Assembly (NCBI GenBank): GCA_002361955.1
Contig: DESK01000032.1
Coordinates: 1-64,000, forward strand
Reading direction: 5' to 3'
From: Lachnospiraceae bacterium UBA3316
GTDB lineage: Bacteria > Bacillota > Clostridia > Lachnospirales > Lachnospiraceae
DNA length: 64,000 nucleotides
Positions 35,397 through 43,336 of the stretch are shown one piece after another; positions within the stretch are counted from its first letter, which is position 1; each line of letters starts with the position of its first letter. The notes below the pieces were generated by a model that saw nothing but the letters and a program-made list of their open reading frames with translations, searched no databases and was not told where the DNA came from. The position numbers were made by a program, and so were the translations under genes.

Positions 35397-36156
35397 ACTC
35401 TTCTTTTGCAAACTTTTCCACCTCTCTTTCTACGCAGGTTAAAATCTTATGGCGCACCTCCAAAAATTCCACGGCGTCGTTATGGCGGGGCCTGGGGAGA
35501 TCCACCTGAAAAACATCCTTGATACAGCCGGGATTATCAGAGAGCACCACGATGCGGTTCGCTAAAAACACCGCTTCCTCCACGCTGTGGGTGACAAAGA
35601 CGATGGTTTTCCCCGTCTCCTCCCAGATCCTTTCCAGATCCGCCCGCAGCTTATTGGTGGTCTGCTTATCCAGGGCGGAAAAGGGCTCATCCATCAGCAG
35701 CACCGGCCCATCCAGGCAGAGGGCGCGGGCCAGGGCTGTCCGCTGGCGCATGCCGCCTGAGATCTCATGGATCCTGTAATTTTTGAACTCCCAGAGCTTG
35801 ACCAGCTTCAGGTAATGCTCTGCTCTGCTGTTCTGCTCTTTTTCAGAAAGCTTCATCATCTTCATGCCGAACTTTACATTCTCCAGCACATTCAGCCAGG
35901 GGAACAGGGCGTGTTCCTGAAACATCACCACCCGGTCTGCCCCGGGGCCTGAAATCTTTCGTCCGTCCAGACAGATTTCCCCGCCGGTGGGCGTATCCAG
36001 TCCCGCAATCAGATTTAAAAGTGTTGATTTTCCGCAGCCGGAGGGACCTACGATGCAGACAAACTCTCCTTTTTCTATGGTAAGGGAAATATCCCGCAGT
36101 GTCTCTTTTTTGGAGCCCTCAAAGGTACGGCTTATATTTTTGATCTCAAGCGCCAT
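35386..36156 (-). CDS. ABC transporter ATPase, SsuB/TauB-like
   Basis: The 256-residue ATPase has Walker A VGPSGCGKSTLLNLIAG (near 37), Q-loop VVMFQEHALFPWLNVLENV, signature EISGGMRQRTALARAL, Walker B VLLMDEPFSALD and H-loop TIVFVTHSVEEAVFLAN. The QEHALFPW stretch is typical of the nitrate/sulfonate/taurine group. It lies between the binding protein and the permease genes and overlaps the permease start by 11 bases. Confidence 0.93.
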   Translation of the reverse strand: MALEIKNISRTFEGSKKETLRDISLTIEKGEFVCIVGPSGCGKSTLLNLIAGLDTPTGGEICLDGRKISGPGADRVVMFQEHALFPWLNVLENVKFGMKMMKLSEKEQNSRAEHYLKLVKLWEFKNYRIHEISGGMRQRTALARALCLDGPVLLMDEPFSALDKQTTNKLRADLERIWEETGKTIVFVTHSVEEAVFLANRIVVLSDNPGCIKDVFQVDLPRPRHNDAVEFLEVRHKILTCVEREVEKFAKEEYDH

Positions 36157-36165
36157 AGCTTCCTC

Positions 36166-37173
36166 CTAGTTTTCCGTCATTTTATCCATCATAGACGTAT
36201 CCACAAATCCATCCTTTGGCAACGCGCTGATAAATCCCTGCTCGTATGCCACATCCGCAAAATCCTCCAGCGCCTCCTCATTCAGCACAGTGGTCATATT
36301 GGTCCGGGAGAAGGCCCCAAGCACGGTGTCTTTCGCGTAATCGTTCCCTGTCAGGATTTTAAGCTCCGCGACCAGCGTATCCACAGATGCCTCCGGGTCA
36401 GCGTTGATCGTTTCCGTGGCCTCCAGATGCGCCTTAAGGAATGCCTCCACCGCGTCCGGGTGGGCCTCCATAAATTCATTTCTTACAACCACCACGGCCA
36501 CCGGATACTTGCCGTCCAGATAAATGTCCTGGTAATCCAGCAAAAGGTCTACATTTTCAGAGGCCGTCAGGATCGTTCCCCAGGGCTCCGGCACCAGGGC
36601 CGCGTCCACCGTTCCCTGATCGAACATATTTTGAAGGTTGGAATTTTCCACAGCCACAACCTCCACCGTGCCTCCCTCCGATACGGGAGCCAGATTGTTC
36701 TCTGAGAGCAGGTTCAGCAGGCACAGATGCTGGGTATTTCCGATCTGCGGGATCGCCACCGTCTTTCCGGCCAGATCCTCCACAGAGGAGATATCCGTGT
36801 CGGCCCCCTTCACCAGAACGGCTCCTGCGTCCGCCGCATTGGCGATCACAGTCACCTCCCCGTTTGACTTTACATTTCCGTTGATCGCCGGAACAGGGCC
36901 GATATAGCCCATGTCGATTTCCCCGGCAAAGATGGCCTCGATCTCAGAAGAGCCCGCCGTGAAGGTTTTCCAGGATACCTCATAGTCGGGAAGCTTCTCC
37001 TCCAGCATCTTCTGATTTTTCATCAGCAGCGCCTGGGCATGGGTAATATTCGGGAAACAGGCCACACGCAGCTGCCCCCCCTTCTTCGCTTCTGTGTTTT
37101 TTTCCGTACCGCAGCCTGTCAGCATAGCCAGCGCCGCAAGAGCCACGAAAACGTTTGCAACCAATTTCTTCAC
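36166..37173 (-). CDS. Substrate-binding lipoprotein, SsuA/NMT1-like
   Basis: I start it at the GTG at 37173, because GGAGG lies eight bases upstream and the product then begins with a standard lipoprotein signal (KKLVANVFVALAALAMLTGC, Cys lipidated). An ATG at 37188 in frame is the alternative. The 335-residue protein has RVACFPNITHAQALLMKNQ, GEIDMGYIGPVPAINGNVKS and AALVPEPWGTIL, a pattern of the sulfonate/nitrate/taurine binding family. It delivers a small solute to the permease-ATPase pair downstream. The exact ligand is not readable; aliphatic sulfonates are a common guess for PNITHA-type members. Confidence 0.9.
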   Translation of the reverse strand: MKKLVANVFVALAALAMLTGCGTEKNTEAKKGGQLRVACFPNITHAQALLMKNQKMLEEKLPDYEVSWKTFTAGSSEIEAIFAGEIDMGYIGPVPAINGNVKSNGEVTVIANAADAGAVLVKGADTDISSVEDLAGKTVAIPQIGNTQHLCLLNLLSENNLAPVSEGGTVEVVAVENSNLQNMFDQGTVDAALVPEPWGTILTASENVDLLLDYQDIYLDGKYPVAVVVVRNEFMEAHPDAVEAFLKAHLEATETINADPEASVDTLVAELKILTGNDYAKDTVLGAFSRTNMTTVLNEEALEDFADVAYEQGFISALPKDGFVDTSMMDKMTEN

Positions 37174-37225
37174 TGTTTTATCCTCCATTTTCCTTACTTT
37201 CCCAGGTGTTTTGTTTCTGTTTTAG

Positions 37226-37279
37226 ATAATATATGGATTTTATCCAAAAATCAACCCCGTTTTTAAGCAAACGTTTTCA
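37226..37279 (-). promoter_or_regulatory. SsuABC-like operon promoter with LacI-type operator
   Basis: On the minus strand, TTGATT (37249-37254) and TATTAT (37226-37231) are spaced by 17 bases. Just upstream, at 37266-37279, lies AGCAAACGTTTTCA, which agrees at 12 of 14 positions with the cre/LacI-family pattern TGWNANCGNTNWCA. It sits in the region shared with the divergent lacI-type gene. It could serve that regulator or CcpA. The promoter is seen directly; the binding protein is inferred. Confidence 0.6.
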
Positions 37280-37474
37280 CATATAAGAGCAAAAACTTAG
37301 CCGTTACTGTGGAATAAGTCAACCGTTACCATTTTCAGCAATGCCGGATAAATTTCCCATACTTCGGACTGGCATCTGCGCCCTCCTCCTGTTACAATAT
37401 AGTAGGGCGGAGCGCGCATCCACGTCGGGCTCCTTCGCCCGAAAACTCTTACGATCATCAAAGGAGCGTCAGAA

Positions 37475-38455
37475 ATGTCATTAAAGAAAATTGCCGAAAT
37501 GACCGGAGTGTCGGTGTCTACCGTCTCCAGAGTCTTAAATAATAAAGAATACACCTGTGCCTCGCCGGATCTGAAGGATAAGATCTGGGCAGCGGCGGCA
37601 GAGATCCATTATGTGCCCAACGAGAGCGCCAGAAATCTCCAGAGGGGCAGCCGCCTGGAAACCCCCAGGCCCCAGAAAAAGCTCGCCGTGATCCTGGGCC
37701 GCTTCGACTCTCTGAAAAAGGATCCGTTCTTTGCGGAGCTCTTCCGCAGTGTGGAACAGGAAATCTTCGCCTCCGGCTGCGTTCTGTCGGATTTTCTGTC
37801 CGCCGCCGATGTACAGGCAAAAAAGCTGCCGACGGCCGACGGTTTCATTATCCTTGGCCGCAGCCCGGAGCCCATGCTCTCCGCGATCAAGCAGAAAACG
37901 AAAAATATCATTGCCATCGACAGAAACCCCACCGATTTCCAGATCGACGAGGTGGTGTGCGACGGTAAGGAGGCGGCGGCCCTGGCCATGGATTATCTTG
38001 TGGGGAAAAAGCATGAAAAGATCGCCTACATCGGGGACTGTTCCTTGGAGACACGCTATGTGGGCTACTGTGACTCCCTGATCCGCAGACGGCTCCCCCT
38101 GGATTACTCCCTGGTCTGCCCCACCGATCAGACCGAGGCCTCCGGGTACGAAGCCATGAAAAAGCTGGCGGCCAATCCCTCCGTCTCCGCCGTTCTCTGC
38201 GCCAACGACGCCACCGCCCTGGGAGCCCTCCGCGCTCTGCGGGAGGCCAGGAAAACGGCCTCTATCGATCTGATCTCCATCGACAACATTCAGGCCGCCG
38301 AGGAGGTTTCTCCCCTGCTCACCACCGTGAACATCCCCAAAAAGGACATGGGAAAAATGGCTGTCCGGCTTTTGCTTGACCGCATCGCCCACGGCCATAC
38401 GGAGATTATGCGCATCGAGTTCCAGCCCCGTCTGATCCGCCGGGAAAGTTGCTGA
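37475..38455 (+). CDS. LacI family transcriptional regulator
   Basis: The 326-residue regulator has the LacI helix-turn-helix (SLKKIAEMTGVSVSTVSRVL, then NNKEYTCASPD) and hinge region, followed by a periplasmic-binding-like sensor domain (KLAVILGRFDSLKKDPFFAE, then YIGDCSLETRYVGYCDSL, then VLCANDATALGALRAL). Such sensors usually bind a sugar. AAAGGAGCGTCAGAA precedes the ATG. It is divergent from the SsuABC-like operon and not adjacent to a glycoside hydrolase, so its target is uncertain. A TACAAT -10 box (37392-37397) with a weak -35 lies upstream. Confidence 0.93.
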   Translation: MSLKKIAEMTGVSVSTVSRVLNNKEYTCASPDLKDKIWAAAAEIHYVPNESARNLQRGSRLETPRPQKKLAVILGRFDSLKKDPFFAELFRSVEQEIFASGCVLSDFLSAADVQAKKLPTADGFIILGRSPEPMLSAIKQKTKNIIAIDRNPTDFQIDEVVCDGKEAAALAMDYLVGKKHEKIAYIGDCSLETRYVGYCDSLIRRRLPLDYSLVCPTDQTEASGYEAMKKLAANPSVSAVLCANDATALGALRALREARKTASIDLISIDNIQAAEEVSPLLTTVNIPKKDMGKMAVRLLLDRIAHGHTEIMRIEFQPRLIRRESC

Positions 38456-38456
38456 A

Positions 38457-38501
38457 AAGAGGGCAGAACGCAGGCCCCAGCCCGCGTTCTGCCCTCTTTT
38501 T
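38457..38501 (+). terminator. Intrinsic terminator of the lacI-type gene
   Basis: GAGGGCAGAACGC (38459-38471) pairs perfectly with GCGTTCTGCCCTC (38484-38496), followed by TTTTT. The stem is strong. Confidence 0.93.
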
Positions 38502-38513
38502 GCAAACGATACG

Positions 38514-38687
38514 CTAAACAAACTTATTTTCCTTCTCATCGTAATGATAATCGATGGCGTCCATCTGCGCCACCAGCTTTTTCTTGTTCATGCCCCTGCA
38601 CGTGCAGAGCATATCCAGTGAATCATAGTAATCCCTGAGCTGTGTATTTACATAGCTTAAAAGTATCATGGGGTCTTTCGGTATCAT
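38514..38687 (-). CDS. DUF4250 small protein
   Basis: The 57-residue protein reads MIPKDPMILLSYVNTQLRDY, then YDSLDMLCTCRGMNKKKL, then VAQMDAIDYHYDEKENKFV. It matches the DUF4250 family, short proteins widespread in Clostridia, with the N-terminal MIPKDPMILLS nearly constant. The middle part looks like a helix-turn-helix-like pair, but the function is unknown. AGGAGGAAGCG precedes the ATG. It lies 20 bases after the clpB stop on the same strand and may be co-transcribed. Confidence 0.9.
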   Translation of the reverse strand: MIPKDPMILLSYVNTQLRDYYDSLDMLCTCRGMNKKKLVAQMDAIDYHYDEKENKFV

Positions 38688-38707
38688 CGCTTCCTCCTGC
38701 TTTTCTC

Positions 38708-41290
38708 TTATCGTTTCCCCGCAGTGAGTTTTCCGTCTGAAACATCCAGGAGGATCACATCCTCTGCCCGGACATCCCCGGAGAGGATCATCCTGGCCGC
38801 CAATGTCTCTACATTCTTCTGAAGATAGCGCTTCAGCGGTCTGGCACCGTAGGTGGGGTCGTACCCTCCCTCTATAATATAAGCTTTCGCCGCCTCCGTC
38901 AATTCCAAAGTGATCGCCTGGGACGCCAGCCGCCTGTTTAAATCCGCCATCATCAGATCTACGATATGACCGATGTTCTCCTTCGTCAGCGGCCGGAACA
39001 TCACGATCTCATCCAGACGGTTCAAAAACTCCGGCCTGAAATGGTTCCTCAGGTCGCCCATAACGAGACTCTCCGCCGCCTCAGAGATCTGCCCATCCTC
39101 CTGGATCCCATCCAGCAGGTAAGACGAGCCGATGTTGGAGGTCATGATCAGGATCGTGTTTTTAAAGTCCACCGTCCGGCCCTGGGAGTCTGTGATCCGC
39201 CCGTCGTCCAGCACCTGGAGCAGCACATTGAAGACATCGGGATGGGCTTTCTCGATCTCGTCGAAAAGCACCACGGAGTAGGGCTTCCTGCGCACTGCCT
39301 CCGTGAGCTGTCCGCCCTCCTCATAGCCCACATATCCGGGAGGCGCTCCGATCAGCCTGGATACCGAGTACTTCTCCATGTACTCACTCATATCGATACG
39401 CACCATGTTCTGTTCATCGTCGAACAGGCTGGCGGCCAGCGCCTTGGCAAGCTCCGTCTTTCCCACACCGGTGGGCCCCAGAAACAGGAAGGAACCTATG
39501 GGTTTTGTGGGATCCTTGATCCCCGCCTTGGAACGGAGAATAGCCTCCGTCACCTTTGTCACGCCGTCGTCCTGGCCGATGACCCTGCGGTGCAGCTCCT
39601 CATCCAGATGGAGGATCTTCTGCCTCTCCCCTTCCGTCAGCTTCGCCACCGGGATCCCTGTCCACCGGGAAATAATTCTGGCAATCTCCTCATCGGTCAC
39701 GCTCTCATGCACCAGGGAGAGATCCTGGTTTCTGACCTTCTCCTCCTCCGCCGCAAGCTGCTGCTGAAGCTTTGGCAGTTCTCCATACTGCAATTCTGCC
39801 GCCCGGTTCAGGTCATAATTTCTCTGGGCCTTCTCGATCTCTTTATTCATCGCTTCGATCTGTTCCCTGAGCCCGGACAGGGTTTCCACCGAATGTTTTT
39901 CGCTGTCCCACTGGGCCTTCTTCGTATTAAACGTATCCCTCAGCTCCGCCAGCTCCCGCTGCAGGGCCGCAAGCCTGTCCTGGCTCAGCTTATCCGTCTC
40001 CTTCTTCAGGGCTGCCTCCTCGATCTCCATCTGCATCACCCGCCTGCGAAGCTCATCCAGCTCCGTAGGCATAGAATCCAGCTCTGTCTTAATCAGGGCG
40101 CAAGCCTCGTCCACCAGGTCAATGGCCTTATCCGGCAGAAAACGGTCGGAAATGTAGCGATGGGACAAAGTGGCAGCCGCCACCAGGGCCCCGTCCGTAA
40201 TCTTTACGCCGTGATAGACCTCATAGCGCTCCTTCAGTCCCCTGAGAATGGAAATGGTATCCTCCACCGAAGGCTCGTCCACCGTCACCGGCTGGAATCG
40301 CCGCTCCAGGGCTGCGTCCTTCTCGATATACTGCCGGTACTCGTCCAGGGTGGTGGCGCCGATGCAGTGAAGCTCTCCTCTGGCCAGCATGGGTTTAAGC
40401 ATATTTCCCGCGTCCATGGCCCCTTCTGTCTTTCCCGCTCCCACGATCAGGTGCAGCTCGTCGATGAAAAGGATGATCTCCCCTTCGCTCTTTCGCACCT
40501 CCTCAAGGACGGCCTTCAGCCTCTCCTCAAATTCGCCCCGGTACTTGGCTCCAGCCACCAGGGCCCCCATATCCAGGGCAAAAATCTTCTTGTTTTTCAG
40601 CCCTTCCGGCACATCTCCCCGGACAATCCTCTGGGCCAGCCCTTCCACGGCTGCCGTTTTTCCTACGCCCGGCTCACCGATCAGTACGGGATTGTTTTTC
40701 GTCTTCCGTGATAAGATACGAATGACATTTCTGATCTCCGCATCCCGGCCGATCACCGGATCAAGCTTCTGGTTTCTGGCCTTCTCCACCAGATCCTGGC
40801 CATATTTATTTAACGTGTCATAGGTGGCCTCCGGGTTATCGCTGGTAACTCTCTGGTTTCCCCTCACTGTGGACAGGGCTTTCAGGAAGCGCTCCCTTGT
40901 GATTCCATACTCCCGAAACAGCTCCTTGATCCCCGGATTAGGGTTTCTGAGGAGGGCCAGGAACAGATGCTCCACGGAGACGTACTCGTCTCCCATGGCC
41001 TTCGCCTCATCCTCCGCGCTTACCAGCGCCTTATTCAGATACTGGCCGATGAAGACCTGGCCGCCGGAAACCTTAGGCCTTTTGTTCAGGGCATTGTCCA
41101 GATTTTTCGCGAAATGCTCCGTATTGATCTCCATCTTTTCCAGCATTTTTAAAATCAGGCTGTCCTCCTGGTTTAAGAGGCTGTACAGCAAATGCTCCTG
41201 CTCCACCTCTTGGTTGCCATATTCATAGGCTACCTTTTCCAGATCATTGACTGCCTGCAGAGATTTTTGGGTAAATTTATTAATATTCAT
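38708..41290 (-). CDS. clpB: ATP-dependent disaggregase chaperone ClpB
   Basis: ClpB works with DnaK to pull proteins out of aggregates. The 860-residue length is usual. The N domain (MNINKFTQKSLQAVNDLEK) is followed by NBD1 with Walker A IGEPGVGKTAAVEGLAQR and the middle coiled-coil domain (about 410-530, rich in KETDKLSQD- and RELAEL-type heptads). NBD2 has Walker A GPTGVGKTELAKALA and YEEGGQLTEAVRRKPYSVVL. It lacks a ClpP-binding loop, as expected. AAGGGGGAAGTCTT precedes the ATG. No CIRCE element or CtsR heptad pair was seen upstream. Confidence 0.97.
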   Translation of the reverse strand: MNINKFTQKSLQAVNDLEKVAYEYGNQEVEQEHLLYSLLNQEDSLILKMLEKMEINTEHFAKNLDNALNKRPKVSGGQVFIGQYLNKALVSAEDEAKAMGDEYVSVEHLFLALLRNPNPGIKELFREYGITRERFLKALSTVRGNQRVTSDNPEATYDTLNKYGQDLVEKARNQKLDPVIGRDAEIRNVIRILSRKTKNNPVLIGEPGVGKTAAVEGLAQRIVRGDVPEGLKNKKIFALDMGALVAGAKYRGEFEERLKAVLEEVRKSEGEIILFIDELHLIVGAGKTEGAMDAGNMLKPMLARGELHCIGATTLDEYRQYIEKDAALERRFQPVTVDEPSVEDTISILRGLKERYEVYHGVKITDGALVAAATLSHRYISDRFLPDKAIDLVDEACALIKTELDSMPTELDELRRRVMQMEIEEAALKKETDKLSQDRLAALQRELAELRDTFNTKKAQWDSEKHSVETLSGLREQIEAMNKEIEKAQRNYDLNRAAELQYGELPKLQQQLAAEEEKVRNQDLSLVHESVTDEEIARIISRWTGIPVAKLTEGERQKILHLDEELHRRVIGQDDGVTKVTEAILRSKAGIKDPTKPIGSFLFLGPTGVGKTELAKALAASLFDDEQNMVRIDMSEYMEKYSVSRLIGAPPGYVGYEEGGQLTEAVRRKPYSVVLFDEIEKAHPDVFNVLLQVLDDGRITDSQGRTVDFKNTILIMTSNIGSSYLLDGIQEDGQISEAAESLVMGDLRNHFRPEFLNRLDEIVMFRPLTKENIGHIVDLMMADLNRRLASQAITLELTEAAKAYIIEGGYDPTYGARPLKRYLQKNVETLAARMILSGDVRAEDVILLDVSDGKLTAGKR

Positions 41291-41338
41291 AAGACTTCCC
41301 CCTTTTAGAACCAGATTTCATTCATTTGTTCTATAACC

Positions 41339-41366
41339 ACTATAACACACTTTTTTCAAAATGCAA
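41339..41366 (-). promoter_or_regulatory. clpB promoter
   Basis: On the minus strand, TTGCAT (41361-41366) and an extended -10, TGT-TATAGT (hexamer 41339-41344), are spaced by 16 bases. The spacer AAAAAGTGTG and the -10 box are shared with the promoter of the alpha/beta hydrolase at 25918. Confidence 0.7.
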
Positions 41367-41382
41367 GCATTTTTTTATACAA

Positions 41383-42417
41383 TTACTGCACTTCATCTTC
41401 CTGCACGATCATGTCCATGGGAATCATATAATAACGCTCATCTTCCAGCTCGATTCCCTCCGCCTTCGTCTCGCGCACGGCAAAAGCGTCAATAAAGGAC
41501 AGCAGAGCCTTCGCATGAAGCTTTGTATCACAGAGGACCGTTCCCAGAATTTTTCCTTTTTGCACCAGCTCCTGCACCTCCTGTACGCCGTCGATACCCA
41601 CCACCTGCATATCGTCCGTGCACTTGGCCTCCTCCAAAACCTCCCAGGCCCCCAGGGCCATATCGTCATTGTTGCAGATGATAAGCTCGATCTCCCCGGG
41701 ATACTCGTCAATCCACTGGTCCACCAGGGCCTTTGCCTGGCTCCGCTCCCAGTTGGCCGTAGCGCTGGTGATTTTTCTAATGGGCACTCCCCGTTCTTCC
41801 AGGCCTTTTAGCACCCACTCGGAACGGATCAGCGTATCCTGATGGTTGGACTCTCCCTCCAGCATGGCAAACTCGATCATGCCGTCCCCATCCTTATCCA
41901 GCACCTCCGGCTTCTCCTGAAAGGTATCCGCGATAATATCTGCCTGCAAAAGGGCGGACTGCCTGGCGTCAGAGCCCTCATAGTAGACCTCCTGCCCCCG
42001 GAAGATGTCCTCCCTCACAGGCTCCCGGTTAAAAAATACCAGGGGGATCCCCGCCTCAGAGGCCCTGTCAATGATCACGGCCGCGTTTGTCCTGTCTACA
42101 ATATTAACCAGAAGCAGGTCATACTCCAGGGACACGAAACGCTCGATCTGCTGGTTCTGCTCCTGCTGGCTTCCCCCGGCGTCCACGATCTCTGTCCGTA
42201 TCCTGATCCCGGAATGGCTCTTTTCATATTCATAGATTTCCTCCCCCAGGTACTCGCAGATACTGCTGATGAAAGCATCCTTCTCATTGTAGACGGCCAC
42301 ACCGATCTGCACCTCCCGTGTCTCCGTCTCCGCCTCCTTCTCTTTTTCCTGGCAGCCCCACAGAATACTTCCCGCCGCCAGCACAGCCATACCGATATAC
42401 ACCGCTTTTTTCTTCAT
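41383..42417 (-). CDS. Sugar-binding lipoprotein, galactose/glucose-binding (MglB) type
   Basis: The 344-residue protein has a lipoprotein signal (MAVLAAGSILWGC, Cys near 22) and a two-lobed type I binding fold: VQIGVAVYNEKDAFISSICE, then QQIERFVSLEYDLLLVNIVD, then GIPLVFFNREP, then IICNNDDMALGAWEVLEEA and VVGIDGVQEVQELV. FFNREP and CNNDDMALGA are close to the MglB pattern for hexose binding. It would sit on the outer face of the membrane. No ATPase or permease gene follows; clpB is next. Its likely partner is the adjacent kinase or a transporter coded elsewhere. Confidence 0.88.
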   Translation of the reverse strand: MKKKAVYIGMAVLAAGSILWGCQEKEKEAETETREVQIGVAVYNEKDAFISSICEYLGEEIYEYEKSHSGIRIRTEIVDAGGSQQEQNQQIERFVSLEYDLLLVNIVDRTNAAVIIDRASEAGIPLVFFNREPVREDIFRGQEVYYEGSDARQSALLQADIIADTFQEKPEVLDKDGDGMIEFAMLEGESNHQDTLIRSEWVLKGLEERGVPIRKITSATANWERSQAKALVDQWIDEYPGEIELIICNNDDMALGAWEVLEEAKCTDDMQVVGIDGVQEVQELVQKGKILGTVLCDTKLHAKALLSFIDAFAVRETKAEGIELEDERYYMIPMDMIVQEDEVQ

Positions 42418-42430
42418 TGCCTCTCCCTCC

Positions 42431-43336
42431 TCAATAGATAGGAATGAGAAATTCCTGTTCCTCTTTCACATTTTCCTTTGTAATCAGCCTGCACGAAATC
42501 CTGATATCCTTCGCTGTGCCCTCCATAGCCGCCACCGCCTGCTGTATGGCGTACATTCCCGCGGAATACATGCCAAAGGCAGCGACCCCCTCGGTATTTC
42601 CCTCCATAATACTTCTTAATATCTCATTGGATGAACCCACGCCGTAAAGAGGAGCCCCATCCAGGCACTTCAAGGCCTGTTCCGTATCGGTCACCCAGCA
42701 GCCCACAAACACTGCTTCCGGATCCTGCTCCCGCTTCTTTTCTATGGCTTCCTCCTCAGCCTCTGCCACTTCCACCGCAAGCCCCTTCTCCCAGAAAATC
42801 CGGGCCAGGGTTTGGCTGATCCTTCCGGAAATCCCTTTACCATTTGTCAGGAGGACGATCTGCCGTTTGTCCCCCTCCTTCTCACTCACGGCTGCCGCCA
42901 GCTCCTCCGCCGCCTCCTGCAGGTTAAAGGAAACGTCTGCCGTCTGCCCTTTGACGCTGCCGAAGGTATTCACCGTGATCACAGGGAGCCCCTCGGCTTT
43001 CCCCGAAACATAATCTTCCGAATTCTCCAGATCCTCCGCAAACAAAATCACCGCCTGGGCATTTCCGGTCAGCTCCCGCTCTATCCTGGCTGCCCGCTCC
43101 TGTTTTCCTTCCGGAAGCATCACATAGTTTACGTCGGCCCTGCTGTCTCCGGCAGCCTCCAGGATTCCCGCCTTGAAATTATTCAGGTAAGAATTCTCCC
43201 TGGCTGACACGATCACGGAAATCTTCTTCACTTCCTCCACCTCCTCCCGGAGAATCAGGTCCGTGGAGGACATCACAAAACAGAGCGCCATCAGCAGGAC
43301 TGTGGCCAGACATGAAATTCGTTTCCACCTCATCAT
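42431..43336 (-). CDS. Sugar-binding protein, membrane-anchored, next to kinase
   Basis: The 301-residue protein has one N-terminal hydrophobic segment (LATVLLMALCFVMSS) and then a type I periplasmic-binding fold: KISVIVSARENSYLNNFKAG, then ERELTGNAQAVILFAEDLEN, then VSEKEGDKRQIVLLTNGKG, then PLYGVGSSNEILRSIMEGN. No clear lipobox is seen, so the N-terminal segment may act as a membrane anchor. The start overlaps the kinase stop (ATGA), which ties its translation to the kinase. It probably works as an external sensor partner, as in XylFII-type systems, which is inference. Confidence 0.8.
   Translation of the reverse strand: MMRWKRISCLATVLLMALCFVMSSTDLILREEVEEVKKISVIVSARENSYLNNFKAGILEAAGDSRADVNYVMLPEGKQERAARIERELTGNAQAVILFAEDLENSEDYVSGKAEGLPVITVNTFGSVKGQTADVSFNLQEAAEELAAAVSEKEGDKRQIVLLTNGKGISGRISQTLARIFWEKGLAVEVAEAEEEAIEKKREQDPEAVFVGCWVTDTEQALKCLDGAPLYGVGSSNEILRSIMEGNTEGVAAFGMYSAGMYAIQQAVAAMEGTAKDIRISCRLITKENVKEEQEFLIPIY

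Noticed and set aside
38966..40711. Long plus-strand open frame of 581 codons opposite clpB
   Set aside because: clpB on the other strand has full motif support; the plus-strand product is His/Leu/Arg-rich with no recognisable domain and no ribosome site. It is a codon-bias shadow.
41291..41382. CIRCE or CtsR operator in front of clpB
   Set aside because: Neither the CIRCE inverted repeat nor the tandem GGTCAAA heptads are present.
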